This document shows positions 12,503 through 23,100 of a DNA stretch of 28,172 nt, in pieces. The first letter of the stretch is position 1. Each line of letters opens with the position of its first letter. The notes beneath the pieces are model-generated. The model made no database searches. It saw nothing but the letters and a program-made list of their open reading frames with translations, and had not been told where the DNA came from. The translations under genes and the position numbers were made by a program. The stretch is from a virus: positions 1-28,172 of IMG/VR virus record IMGVR_UViG_3300017755_000068. The stretch is one strand, 5' to 3'.

Positions 12503-12983
12503 CATTGGTCCAATAGAGATTGTACCAAGTGTAATTGAACACGCTGATTATCTGCATACTCGATTACGCAAAACAGATATGCGTGAGATATGGTTGCACG
12601 AAGCTGACCCAACCGAAGCTTTGCATTGTCCATTACAAGATAATCATAAGACAATGACTGCTTTAATTAATGGCGAACCTTTGTGTATGTTTGGTACAGT
12701 TGCTATAGATGATACCAATGATGCGATTGTTTGGGCGTTAGGTAGTGATTTAATAAATAAACATAAGAAAAGTTTTTATAAAGCATCACTTAAAGTAGTG
12801 CATATGCTTCAAGCAGACTATGAAAAGATATGGAATATAGTTCCTCACGACCATTTAGAAACAATAAGTTGGCTTCAGAAGCTTGGATTTACTGTAGCAG
12901 AAGAATATATATCTTTAAAAAATATACCAATGTTATACTTTTCTCGTTGCAATAAAGAAAAAAGTATGACAACAGTACATTAA
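12489..12983 (+). CDS. T7 gp13-like phage protein with GNAT-type fold
   Basis: 164 aa from the ATG at 12489 (MEINNIGPIEIV); a TTG four codons earlier is possible. The pattern 'REIWLHEADPTEAL ... ALINGEPLCMFG ... VWALGSDLI ... WLQKLGF' is that of the gp13-like/DUF2833 family, which has an acetyltransferase-like fold without clear catalytic use and takes part in virion assembly. The ending LETISWLQKLGFTV is the usual GNAT motif B position. It overlaps the scaffold gene by 14 bases, with only a weak AAGG ribosome site. Confidence 0.7.
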   Translation: MEINNIGPIEIVPSVIEHADYLHTRLRKTDMREIWLHEADPTEALHCPLQDNHKTMTALINGEPLCMFGTVAIDDTNDAIVWALGSDLINKHKKSFYKASLKVVHMLQADYEKIWNIVPHDHLETISWLQKLGFTVAEEYISLKNIPMLYFSRCNKEKSMTTVH

Positions 12984-13058
12984 GTGACCTAATTCAGAGT
13001 GTAGAGGTCTTGAAAAAGGCAACCTCGCTGACACAAAAGAAGTAGATAATCATATGGT

Positions 13059-13072
13059 GATACGAAAGTATC
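13059..13072 (+). terminator. Small hairpin upstream of the capsid gene
   Basis: GATAC (13059-13063) and GTATC (13068-13072) with a GAAA tetraloop, followed by an AT-rich stretch. It may be a weak terminator or an mRNA-stabilising or processing hairpin ahead of the highly expressed capsid gene. The 120 bases 12984-13103 hold no gene. Confidence 0.4.
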
Positions 13073-13103
13073 TTAAATTTTAATTGTTTAAAGGAGAAGT
13101 AAT

Positions 13104-13919
13104 ATGGCTAATACCATAGATACAGCCTTCATCAAACAGTTTGAAAGCGAAGTTCACTTGGCTTACCAACGTATGGGTTCTAAACTTAGAAATACTGTAC
13201 GAACAGTAGGAAGTGTCAGGGGTAATACTGTACGTTTTCAAAAACTTGGTAAAGGTTCTGCTAACACAAAGAGCAGAAACGGAATTGTAACTCCAATGGA
13301 GCTTACACACTCAACAGTAGAAGCAACAATGGCTGACCATTATGCACCAGAATACATTGATAAGTTAGATGAATTGAAGACTAACATCAATGAAAGACAA
13401 GCTGTCGCTATGAGCGCGGCTGGTGCATTAGGTAGAAAGACTGATGAAATATTAGTTACAGCTATGGATTCTGGAGCTAACTCTACTCAGTTACACGATA
13501 CAAGTTCAGCATTGCAAAGAGCAGATGTATTATCATTGTTTGAAACTTTTGGTTCAGCAGATGTTCCAGAAGACGGACAAAGATACTGTGCTATGCACCC
13601 AAAAGGTTTTGCTGATTTGTTTACTATAGACGAGTTCTCAAATGCAGATTACATTGGAGATGCACAACTACCATATGCTGGTGGTATGACAGCTAAGAAC
13701 TGGCTATCATTTATGTGGTTTAGTACATCATCTGTAACTGCTGGTAAAAACTTATGTTATCATACTTCAGCCGTTGGTCTTGGTATCGGTGCTGATGTTT
13801 CAACAGAAGTTAACTATGTTCCAGAGAGAGTTTCTCATTTAACCACATCTATGATGTCTATGGGTGCTGTTGTTATTGATGACAATGGTGTCTATGAACT
13901 ATTAGATAATAACAGTTAG
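13104..13919 (+). CDS. Major capsid protein
   Basis: 271 aa, short for the T7-like class. Features: N-terminal FIKQFESEVHLAYQRMGSKLR, then GNTVRFQKLGKG and a loop region, a long helix (ERQAVAMSAAGALGRKTDEIL) and RYCAMHPKGFADLF, in the order seen in HK97-fold capsid proteins of marine podoviruses. AAAGGAG lies eight bases before the ATG, the best ribosome site in this cluster, in line with high expression. Preceded by scaffold and gp13-like genes and followed by a small capsid-associated protein. Confidence 0.85.
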   Translation: MANTIDTAFIKQFESEVHLAYQRMGSKLRNTVRTVGSVRGNTVRFQKLGKGSANTKSRNGIVTPMELTHSTVEATMADHYAPEYIDKLDELKTNINERQAVAMSAAGALGRKTDEILVTAMDSGANSTQLHDTSSALQRADVLSLFETFGSADVPEDGQRYCAMHPKGFADLFTIDEFSNADYIGDAQLPYAGGMTAKNWLSFMWFSTSSVTAGKNLCYHTSAVGLGIGADVSTEVNYVPERVSHLTTSMMSMGAVVIDDNGVYELLDNNS

Positions 13920-13928
13920 GAGGTTTAA

Positions 13929-14192
13929 ATGGCTTATAGTGCAAGTGGACTCTGTAGAATGGGTGGAGATTCAAATGGTAATATGTGGACCTACACTTCA
14001 GCAGATGCAATAGCTACTGTTAATACTAGTGGTTATTTTAATGATTCAGCAAATATGTTGAAAGTTCGTGATACTATTATTGTAAAAGATACAAACACAC
14101 CAACTCAACATCATTGTATTGTTTTATCAAATACTGGTACTGTTGTAGATATTTCAGATGGTACTGTTATAGCTGAAACAGATGGCGACTAA
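13929..14192 (+). CDS. Small capsid-associated protein, 87 aa
   Basis: A short beta-rich protein (SGLCRMGGDSNGNMWTY start, then TSGYFNDSANMLKVRDTIIV). This motif set is common in small genes directly after phage capsid genes and suggests a decoration or stabilising protein, but no structure-proven match is claimed. AGGAGG lies five bases before the ATG, nine bases after the capsid stop. Confidence 0.6.
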   Translation: MAYSASGLCRMGGDSNGNMWTYTSADAIATVNTSGYFNDSANMLKVRDTIIVKDTNTPTQHHCIVLSNTGTVVDISDGTVIAETDGD

Positions 14193-14194
14193 TT

Positions 14195-14225
14195 AGGAGT
14201 GGGGGGAGAAATCCCCCTAATCTAA
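14195..14225 (+). promoter_or_regulatory. Hairpin bridging a distant ribosome site to the tail tubular protein A start
   Basis: The only good Shine-Dalgarno sequence, AGGAG (14195-14199), lies 26 bases before the ATG at 14226, too far to work linearly. Between them GGGGGA (14202-14207) pairs with TCCCCC (14212-14217) around a GAAA tetraloop. Folding of this hairpin would shorten the spacing to about ten bases. A larger fold (ATTAG with CTAAT outside) would hide the AGGAG, so the element could also switch translation. Confidence 0.5.
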
Positions 14226-14819
14226 ATGGCAGTAACAAGTACAACAGCGACCACACCTATTGATGTATGTAACAGAGCTTTAGTTCTTATTGGAGCTTCA
14301 CCTATGACATCATTTGAAGATGGTACGAATGAAGCACTTGTTGCTGTTAATTTATATGAAGATACAACACGCTCTGCTTTGGTAAATACAAGGTGGAGGT
14401 TTGCATCTAATCAATCAATACTTAATAGATTATCAGATGCACCAACTGGAAGATATGATTCGGCTTATGCAATACCTTCTAGTTCAATATATGTTCATAC
14501 ATTAACTGTAAACAAAAGTCCTATACAGTTTGATATATATGGTCGTACTGCATTTTGTGATGCAACAACGAATGATGAAGTTATTGCTGATTTTAGCTTT
14601 AGACAGACAGAAGTAAACTTTCCATCATATTTTACTCAAGCATTGGTATATGAATTAGCTGGACAGTTTGCATTAGGTATAGCACGTGATGAAGGTTTAT
14701 CTAATATGATGTTTACAAATGCAAGGTTCTATATGCAAAAAGCTAGGACAATGGATAGTCAGCAACAAACAACAAGGAAACTTAATACAAGTAGATTTAT
14801 AATAGAACGAAGGTCGTAA
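14226..14819 (+). CDS. Tail tubular protein A (T7 gp11 type)
   Basis: 197 aa, normal for the family. The opening TPIDVCNRALVLIGASPMTS, followed by LYEDTTRSALVNTRWRFAS, is the signature of gp11-like head-to-tail adaptor proteins, twelve of which form the ring between portal and nozzle. The C-terminus is helical and basic. Translation may depend on the hairpin just upstream. Confidence 0.9.
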   Translation: MAVTSTTATTPIDVCNRALVLIGASPMTSFEDGTNEALVAVNLYEDTTRSALVNTRWRFASNQSILNRLSDAPTGRYDSAYAIPSSSIYVHTLTVNKSPIQFDIYGRTAFCDATTNDEVIADFSFRQTEVNFPSYFTQALVYELAGQFALGIARDEGLSNMMFTNARFYMQKARTMDSQQQTTRKLNTSRFIIERRS

Positions 14820-14823
14820 GCTG

Positions 14824-16815
14824 ATGAAGATTCGTATTCCTCAAAATAACTTTGAGAGAGGAGAAATCAGTCCAGCTATGACAATGCGTACTGACTTGAA
14901 TACTTATGTTCAAGGTGCAGAAGAAGTACGTAACTTATTTCTTTTAGCAGAAGGTGGAGTTAAAAGAAGAACTGGCTCAGAGTATGTAGCTACATTACAA
15001 GGCACACCGAATCTTTCTAATAGATTAGAACAAAGATTAGAACCATTCTTATTTAGTGATGATGAAAGATATATAATGGCATTTAGTAATGCACGAATAG
15101 ATATCTTTAGAATCAATGCATCTACTGGAGCCATTACAACATTAACTGCTATTACGCAAGATACATCTAGTGCTTCCTTACCTTTTACACAAGCACGACT
15201 TGAGCGTATGACCATAACACAAAACGCTGATGTTATGTTTGTTGCTCACCCAGACTTTATGATACGAAAGATAACAAGAACAAGTGCTACTGCATTTGAA
15301 GTATCAACCTTTGCATTTGATGAAACAGATGCTAATGACCAGAAGTTTCAACCTTACTTTGCTTTTGCTCCAAGTGGAATGACATTAACACCAAGTGCAA
15401 CAAGTGGTACTGGTATTACTTTAACAACGTCTGCAAACTATTTTGATTCAGCACACGTTGGTACAATTATGAGGTATCAAGGTAATGAGATACTTGTTAC
15501 TGGATTTACAAGTGCAACAGTTGTAACTGGTAATGTAAGAAAAACTTTAGCTGGAACAACAGCTTCAACTAATTTTGATGAAGCAAGTTATTCTGACTAC
15601 AGGGGATACCCACAGGCTATTACATTTCACGAAGATAGATTATGGTTAGGTGGTACGACAAGTCAACCAGATGCTATATGGTCTTCTAAAACTGGTGAGT
15701 ATTTTAATTTTGACGTTGGCTCTGCAAGTGATTCAGATAGTATTCAGATTACTATTAATGTTGGTGAGTTTAATAACATACGTCATTTAACTGCCAATCG
15801 TGATTTACAAGTCTTTACTACAACATCTGAATTATATATACCATCTTTTGCTGATAAAGGTTTGACACCAACTAATGCACAAATAAGAAGACAAACACCT
15901 TATGGTGCTTCTTTTGTAAAGCCATTACCATTTGATGGTGCAACACTTTATGTAGAAAAAACTGGTAAGACAGTAAGAGAGTTTTTGTTTAGTGATAAGG
16001 AATCTGCTTATGTATCAACGCCTTTATCTTTGATATCATCTCATCTTATAAGCAATCCAACACAGACAGCATCAATTAAAGGTGCCTTTGATAGACCAGA
16101 ACAATATGCATTTATAATTAATGATGATGGTACTATGGCTGTGTTTCATTCTATTCGTAATGAAGAAAAGGCTGGGTTTACTAAGTGGACTACAAATGGA
16201 AGATATCATTCAGTAGTTCCTATAGATGATAGAGTGTTTGTTGCTACAGTTAGAAACTTAGGTTCTGGTACAAATAGTTATGTATTAGAAGAACTAAAGA
16301 CTACAGCTAAGTTAGATTGTTCTAAATCTTATACAGCTACGTCAACTGATAATGGAATATTTACAACATCAACACCTTTTGCAAATGGTGCATCACTAGC
16401 TGTTGTAGAAGGTAATAACTTTATTGGAACATTTACAATGGGTAGTAGTCAGATAAATGTTTCAGCAGTTAAATTAATTAATAGTGCAGAGATTGGATAT
16501 AGTTTTACAAGCAGTTTAAAGACATTACCTATTGATGCAACTGTTACTGGTGGTCCATTAACTGGAGAACCAAGAGCGATAACAAGAGTTAACCTTGACT
16601 TGATATCTACTTTATCTGTATCAGTTAATACAATACCACTAATAATCCAGGGGGTTACTGATACTGTTACAAGTAGTGAAATGGTTTTTAATTCGTTTAC
16701 AGGAAAGAAGGAGTTTAGATTGTTAGGTTATAGTCGTGACCCAAGAGTAGAGATAACACAAACAGCACCATTAGATTTACAGATAAATGGTATGATAGTA
16801 GAGGTGGCGTTCTAA
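14824..16815 (+). CDS. Tail tubular protein B (nozzle, T7 gp12 type)
   Basis: 663 aa, within the range of nozzle proteins. The start IRIPQNNFERGEISPAM, then RNLFLLAEGGVKRRTGSEYV, is diagnostic; the body is a beta-propeller-like repeat with HEDRLWLGGTTSQPDAIW as a characteristic strand pair. Six copies form the tail nozzle. It begins four bases after the previous stop and shares one base with the next start (TAATG). Confidence 0.9.
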   Translation: MKIRIPQNNFERGEISPAMTMRTDLNTYVQGAEEVRNLFLLAEGGVKRRTGSEYVATLQGTPNLSNRLEQRLEPFLFSDDERYIMAFSNARIDIFRINASTGAITTLTAITQDTSSASLPFTQARLERMTITQNADVMFVAHPDFMIRKITRTSATAFEVSTFAFDETDANDQKFQPYFAFAPSGMTLTPSATSGTGITLTTSANYFDSAHVGTIMRYQGNEILVTGFTSATVVTGNVRKTLAGTTASTNFDEASYSDYRGYPQAITFHEDRLWLGGTTSQPDAIWSSKTGEYFNFDVGSASDSDSIQITINVGEFNNIRHLTANRDLQVFTTTSELYIPSFADKGLTPTNAQIRRQTPYGASFVKPLPFDGATLYVEKTGKTVREFLFSDKESAYVSTPLSLISSHLISNPTQTASIKGAFDRPEQYAFIINDDGTMAVFHSIRNEEKAGFTKWTTNGRYHSVVPIDDRVFVATVRNLGSGTNSYVLEELKTTAKLDCSKSYTATSTDNGIFTTSTPFANGASLAVVEGNNFIGTFTMGSSQINVSAVKLINSAEIGYSFTSSLKTLPIDATVTGGPLTGEPRAITRVNLDLISTLSVSVNTIPLIIQGVTDTVTSSEMVFNSFTGKKEFRLLGYSRDPRVEITQTAPLDLQINGMIVEVAF

Positions 16816-17282
16816 TGTGTGTTCCTCAAGCAATGATGTTAACAACTATGGTATCAACTGTTGCAAGTATAAGTGCTGGCAATGCTCAAGCAAGAGCTAC
16901 ACGTCAAGCTGGTTTATTGCGTAATGAACAAATAGAAAGAGATAAAGAGCTAGCTGACTTACAAGCAAAAGAAATGGAAGCTCAGAGATGGATTGATTAT
17001 AATAGTTCTGTTTCTAATAATTTAGTTATGTCTGCGTTTGCTGGACGTTCTGCAACTGATGCTTCTAATATGGCATTAATGCAATCTAACTATCAAACAA
17101 TACAAGATGACATAAGAAGTTTAACTATTCAAAAAGATGCAGTAAATAAAAAGTATAGAACAATGGCACAGATTAATTTAGTAGACACAACACAAAGAGC
17201 TAGTGCATCTGAACGTATGGGTCTGTTAACTGGTGTATCAACAATGGCTGAAGGCTTATACAAGATTAGAGAAATTGAATGA
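16815..17282 (+). CDS. Internal virion protein, gp14-like position
   Basis: 155 aa. A mildly hydrophobic N-terminus (AMMLTTMVSTVASISAG) is followed by a long Ala/Gln/Glu-rich helix, SAFAGRSATDASN and a second helical part. Length, composition and place between the nozzle gene and two giant internal proteins match T7 gp14, which is ejected into the outer membrane at infection. Sequence identity to gp14 itself is not visible. Overlaps the next gene by four bases (ATGA). Confidence 0.75.
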   Translation: MCVPQAMMLTTMVSTVASISAGNAQARATRQAGLLRNEQIERDKELADLQAKEMEAQRWIDYNSSVSNNLVMSAFAGRSATDASNMALMQSNYQTIQDDIRSLTIQKDAVNKKYRTMAQINLVDTTQRASASERMGLLTGVSTMAEGLYKIREIE

Positions 17283-20119
17283 TAAGAGAGAAAAGAAAAT
17301 TTAGTAATCAACCAATCGGTATTGTTCAGCCAACAGAAGCAAGTGCTAGTGCTGAAACTTACAAAGCATTGGGTCAGATGGCAACAAGCATTGCTGGTAA
17401 TTTATATAAGCAAGGTGTTCAAGAAGCTGAAGCAAGAGGTATTGCAGAAGCAGAACAAGTTGTACTGCCATCTATTGATGATGAAGGATACTTTAACACA
17501 ATCGAATTACCTAATGCTGGAAGAATAAGACAACAAGCATTTGATAAGACATTAAAGTTTAAAATGGAAAAGGATATAGATAGAAAGTTACGTACTGTAA
17601 TGACATCTTTATCTGCTGACCCAATGTTACAAGCTGACCCTCAAGCATTTACTGACCAATCCTCTATCAAATTAGAAGCTATTATAACAAATGCTACGCC
17701 AGAACTTAAAGCCTATACACAACAAATAGGTTCTAACTACCAAGCATTAGGTTTGTTAAAGGTACAAAAGAATCAATTTGCAGAACAAGCAAAGAAAACA
17801 AAACTGATGGTACAAGAAGAAGCTTTACTATCAGCTTCACAAATAGGTTTGTTATTACAACAAGGCTCACCAGACGAAGCTATGGCAATATATAAAGAGG
17901 TAGGAGAGTTCATAAATAATACAAATGAATTATCTGTACCAGATAAAAGAGAATACAAATCCTATATGAGAATAGAGTTCTTAAATGGTATGATTGCAAA
18001 CCATACTAGAAGTATGAATAGACAACAGATGGAAGTATTTAAGAAAACGTTTTTAGGTGATAGAGCTAATTTACCAGAAGGCTTTAATGAAGTTATACAA
18101 GAGTTAGGTGTAAATGAACAAGATATAGATTCCATAGGAAGATATTTAAATCAATTAGTTGGTGTAGCTGACGAAGCTCCAAAGGCTATTCAATATGGAA
18201 ACAAACCAGCAACAAGGCAAGGATTAGACACACTATTTGATTCTTCATTAAGTGATGAAGATTCTGGAACTATGGGTTCTTTTAATTGGCGTGACCCAAG
18301 ATATAAAGGTTTAGTTGTTCAATATGGAGCAATACCTCAGAAGATGTTTAATCTTTTGGACTCTCTTGCTAAAGGCACAAGAGTAGATTCAGATGGTAGC
18401 ACTGGCTATGAAGCTTATAAATTTTGGGAAAATATGGCAACAGAGATAGGTCCTAATGGTTTTATGCATTTTGACAATGATATATTTCCAAAGAACTTTG
18501 ATACAAAAATGAGAGTAATGAGTCGATACTTAGATATTACTGATAATCAAGATATGTATAATAAAGTTTGGAGTGAAATGCATAACAATAAAATTGATTA
18601 TCAAAGTATAGGAGTATCGTTGGGGTTAGATGGAACAACACAGATAGCAAAAACTGCTGTAAGAAAAGCAGTCAAAGGTCAGTTAGTAGAACACGGAACA
18701 CCAATAGATATGACTTTTGATATGGCTGAAAAGTTTGTTGATGAAACAATAATGTTAATGCACGTATCACAAAGTGGTCAAGAAAATAGAAACCCAATGG
18801 ATATTAATGATGCAATAGATTTAGTATCCGACAGTATGAATAACTTTTATAAACACGACGAATATATTGTAAGTAGTGGCGTAAGATTTACAGAGGAAGT
18901 TCAAGGACCATCTGGAAATATAAATGATGTTAACGTTGCAAACAACGGAACAACATTAACTGATACTGGTAGTGAAGTTAAGAAACTAACAAATGTAAGA
19001 AAAACAATGTTTGCATTAGATACTACTCTTCAACCAGATAGACATATAGGTGTTAAAGAATTGTTCTTAAGGCACGCTGAAAACTTAGCTATAGCAAATG
19101 GAGCTGATGAAGGCTCTGTTATGGGTGATGGTGTTTTATTAGAAGTAGATACTAACTCTTCATTGAGTAATGCACGTTATATGATAATGGCAAAACAAGA
19201 TGGCACTATAATGCCATTAATGTATAAGAATACACAAGTACCAATCATTGTAACAACTGGTGATTTTATAAGAACAAGATATGCAACTAATCCTAATATA
19301 CAAGAAGTGTTAAGTGAAAAAGCATTTACAATTCAAAAGAAACAAAAAAAAGGAAGAGATATAGTTGGTAACATATTAGGAGCTATAATAACTGGTGGTA
19401 CAAGAATATTAAATCCTGTTCAAAATGAACAAAGAGAGTTTATTGCAGAGTCAGTATCAGATGGATTTCTAGGATTACAGTTACCATTTATAGAAAGCTC
19501 AGCAGATAAAGAAGTATTAAAACAGTTTGAAGCAAACAACTTTGATATGAGTACAGAGTTGCCAGATGATTTTTATGACACAACATTTAAACAGTTTACA
19601 GATGAATTTGATGCTGGTTTTTTTCAGAAGTTTAGTATTAAAAATGGTAGACCATCTTTCTCTGGCTTTGGTGCAATAGATAGAAACAACCCATTAAATA
19701 TAAGATTAACTGATGATAAATGGGTTGGCAAGATGGATAGTCCTAGTGGTGAGTTTGAAGCTTTTGATTCTATGATAAATGGTTACAGAGCTGGACTTAT
19801 TAACCTTAAGTCATATCAAAAACGTATGCCGAATATGAACTTATCTCAAATGATTAATACTTGGGCGCCACCTAAAGGCGTAAAGAATGATGGTACTCCA
19901 TATACAAATCCAACATCTAATTATTTAAAGTTTGTAGTACAACAATCTAATGTGCAACCAGATACAGTAATAGATTTAGCAGATGAAGATATGATGTTAA
20001 ATATTTTTAGAGCTATGACAATGTTTGAAATAGGTGAGAGCTATCAAGTACAAGGTGGTGATGGATATTTTTTACCAGAAATAGCTAGAGGTATCAAAGC
20101 TGGAATAAGAGATTTATGA
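17279..20119 (+). CDS. Internal virion protein with C-terminal muralytic-type domain, gp15-like position
   Basis: 946 aa. Most of the protein is helical and rich in charged residues, as in T7 gp15. The last part (about residues 797-915) has NNPLNIR, DKWVGKMDSPSGEFEAFDS, then GYRAGLINLKSYQ, LSQMINTWAPP and YLKFVVQQSNV: the pattern of the structural protein P5 type lytic domain that trims peptidoglycan during DNA entry. In T7 the transglycosylase domain is instead at the start of gp16, so the activity is placed on a different protein here. Catalytic residues cannot be named with confidence. Overlaps both neighbours by four bases. Confidence 0.75.
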   Translation: MIREKRKFSNQPIGIVQPTEASASAETYKALGQMATSIAGNLYKQGVQEAEARGIAEAEQVVLPSIDDEGYFNTIELPNAGRIRQQAFDKTLKFKMEKDIDRKLRTVMTSLSADPMLQADPQAFTDQSSIKLEAIITNATPELKAYTQQIGSNYQALGLLKVQKNQFAEQAKKTKLMVQEEALLSASQIGLLLQQGSPDEAMAIYKEVGEFINNTNELSVPDKREYKSYMRIEFLNGMIANHTRSMNRQQMEVFKKTFLGDRANLPEGFNEVIQELGVNEQDIDSIGRYLNQLVGVADEAPKAIQYGNKPATRQGLDTLFDSSLSDEDSGTMGSFNWRDPRYKGLVVQYGAIPQKMFNLLDSLAKGTRVDSDGSTGYEAYKFWENMATEIGPNGFMHFDNDIFPKNFDTKMRVMSRYLDITDNQDMYNKVWSEMHNNKIDYQSIGVSLGLDGTTQIAKTAVRKAVKGQLVEHGTPIDMTFDMAEKFVDETIMLMHVSQSGQENRNPMDINDAIDLVSDSMNNFYKHDEYIVSSGVRFTEEVQGPSGNINDVNVANNGTTLTDTGSEVKKLTNVRKTMFALDTTLQPDRHIGVKELFLRHAENLAIANGADEGSVMGDGVLLEVDTNSSLSNARYMIMAKQDGTIMPLMYKNTQVPIIVTTGDFIRTRYATNPNIQEVLSEKAFTIQKKQKKGRDIVGNILGAIITGGTRILNPVQNEQREFIAESVSDGFLGLQLPFIESSADKEVLKQFEANNFDMSTELPDDFYDTTFKQFTDEFDAGFFQKFSIKNGRPSFSGFGAIDRNNPLNIRLTDDKWVGKMDSPSGEFEAFDSMINGYRAGLINLKSYQKRMPNMNLSQMINTWAPPKGVKNDGTPYTNPTSNYLKFVVQQSNVQPDTVIDLADEDMMLNIFRAMTMFEIGESYQVQGGDGYFLPEIARGIKAGIRDL

Positions 20120-23100
20120 AATTTAAAAGCGTACAAGATGCAAGCAGAGAATACTACGCACCAAATACATATGTAAATAATATACAAGGCGATATGTTAG
20201 GTGACTTGCCAAATTCATTTGTTGAGCAAGTTGGTGATTCGTTGGGTTATCATTTCTCTCCTATAATGTGGAGTATAAGAAATGGTAAAGAGTTTGAAGT
20301 TGACCAAGCATTTAGACCAGAAGACCACATTGATTTTGCATTAGAAGAAGATACACATACTCTTTTAGATGCAGTATCGCAACAACACCTTGACCATCTT
20401 AGAAGACAGAATCAATTTAATAGAGAAGTAAAAAGAAAATCAAGTGAAGCTGGATTCTTTGCTCATATGACTGGAGCTTTGCTTGACCCATTAACTTGGG
20501 CGATTCCATTTAGTATTTATGGAAAAACTGTAACTGCTGGTATTAAGTCTGGTGCAAAGTCTGGTCTTGCATATGGTGCAATATCTGAAGGAATACGAGC
20601 GCCCTTTGATACAGTAGGAACATTAGGTGAATCAGCTTCTAATATAGCAATGGCTACAGCTTTAGGTGGTGTAGTTGGTGGTGCAATTAAATCACCTTAT
20701 GCATTTCGTGCTATGAGAAGTACAGCAAAAAAAGTAACAAAACACGAAAAAGATTTAAACACACCAATCTTAAAAGGTAGTGATGATTTAGATAAGCCAT
20801 ATGATTTAGCAGACGGAACAACAAATCCTATATCTGGGTTTTTACAAGGTGGTGCAAGAAAAGTATTAAAGGGTTCTTATCCACAAGAAATAAAGAAAAA
20901 CTTTTTAGAACTTATTGGTGATAGTAGTTTTTTAACTAATCTACAGAAAACTGGCAAAGGCAATATACAATCTGTTAATGGTACAATGGGTAGGCATTTA
21001 GGTCATCTTGGTAAAAGCATTACTGCATTAGAAGATATACATCATCAATTTATTATGGGTCGTTCAAAATTTAATAAACAACATAAAGCACCTCGTATTC
21101 CTATTACTGGTGTATATATGGGTGGCTCTGGTATAAAAGGTTTGTTTACTGGTAGAAGTGACTTTGATGATTTTCTTCAAAAGGTTTTAGAGTATAGATT
21201 TGTAGAGTTAGGTAATAAAGAATTTACTTGGAATGGTGTTAAGTATCGTGGTGATAGGATAAAGAAGCAAGTAAACAGAGATGCATATGAGTCTAGCAAA
21301 GATGCACGTATAAGAATATTTGGCACAGAAAAACTACACCCACTACATAGAAAAGCTATAGATGAAATGAATTCTTTTTTTCAAGAAGAAGGCGCTCAAG
21401 CTATGGAAGTTGGGTTATTAAATTATAGAGGATTACGAGGTCTTATTGAGTTTAGGTTAAACACAAAAATACCAGAAAGTATAGACTACTGGAAACAAGC
21501 TACTGCAAGATGGGAGAAAAAGAACAGAGACAAACTAGCTAAATTGCAAAAACAGTTTGCTGATAAGACACGAGGTCTTACAGATAAACAGATAAAATTT
21601 AAAAATAAATTAGAAAAAGATATTAATTATATACAAGCTAGGTTAAAGAACTTTGAACGAGAGTTAGTATCAGAACAAAAAGCTTTAGATGATTTATTAG
21701 AAGCAGAAAAAACTATAGCACCACCATTAGAAGAAAATCACTTTGCTAGAATGTATGACCATAGTGCTATTGTAGCAAACAGAGAAGCTTTTACAAAATT
21801 AGTAGAAGCTTGGTTTAAAGCTAAGCCTTCTAAGAATATGTTTGATAGCGAGCTTGGTAAATTTGTTGAAGTAAAATTTCGTACTGACCCAAAAGGATTA
21901 AGAGAAAGAGCAGAGAAGTTTGTAAAAAAGTTATTAAAAGAAACAGAAGACGAAGAGTTTATTGATAATATGCTACCTCTTAAAACTTCTTTTTTAAATT
22001 CAAGACAGTTTGATGCACCGAATTGGTTTAGAGCTAATGTTGGTACAAATGGTAAAGCTGTTCAAGTATCTGACTTTATAAACAAAAGCTATCTTGATGT
22101 AGCAAAGACTTACGTAATGCGTATCGGACCCAAGATTGAGTTTGCTAAAATATTCAATGGCAAAAAAGTTCGTCAAGTTATGGACGATATGAAAGATGAT
22201 ATGAAAGACTTTGGTAATACAGACAAAGAAATTACTGATGCTTTAGGTGCTTTTAAATTAAATTACGATAGGCTGGTTGGACAAGTAAAAACAGAACCAC
22301 ATAGATGGGATAATGTAGTTGCAAGCGAAGTAAGAAAATTAGCACAAGTTGTTTATCTTGGTGGCTCTGGTGTAGCATCAATAGCTGATATGGGTAACAT
22401 TATATTTCAACAAGGATTTAAACCATTTCAAGTTTACTTCAAAGCTTTACAAAGTGCAGATGGATATACAAAAGCTGTAAAAGGAATACTTGGAAGTGGT
22501 GAACATCAATATTTAATAAATCAAACACGACAAAGATTTACAGAAGACAATCTTTTACCACAAGGTGCAAGTGGTTACAGAAGATTTACTGATAGAGCAA
22601 CAGAAGTATTTTATAATGTAAATGGTTTGAAGCCATTAACACAGATATTTAAAACTATATCTGGTTTGTTTGCACAACACGAGATGATTGAAAAATCATT
22701 ACGTTTTAATAAGCTTACAGATATGGAAAAGTGGGAGCTATCAAGATTTGGTATAGGCAAAAGAGAAGCAGAGATATTAAAGAAGTCTCCACATACAACC
22801 TCAAGTGACAAAGCTGTACGTTATATGAATATGGATAACTGGAAACAAAGTATTACTTTAAATTCTGGTGAAGTTGTAACAGCTCGTGAAGCACAAAGAA
22901 TATGGAGTCAAGCAATCAAAGGCCACCAAAATATTATGGTCTTAACAGCACAAGCTTCAGATAAGTTTTCTTTAGTAGATGGTGTTGTCTATGCAAAGCG
23001 ACAACCTTTTATGAAAATGTTTCCAAAGTTTTTTAAAACTGATGACTCTGTATCATTGTATAAAATTGTAAATAAGAAAAAAGTTTACGAAAGAGAAATG

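Noticed and set aside
12996-13103. Promoter ahead of the capsid gene
   Set aside because: TTGAAA and GATAAT occur but are 29 bases apart; other combinations also have wrong spacing.
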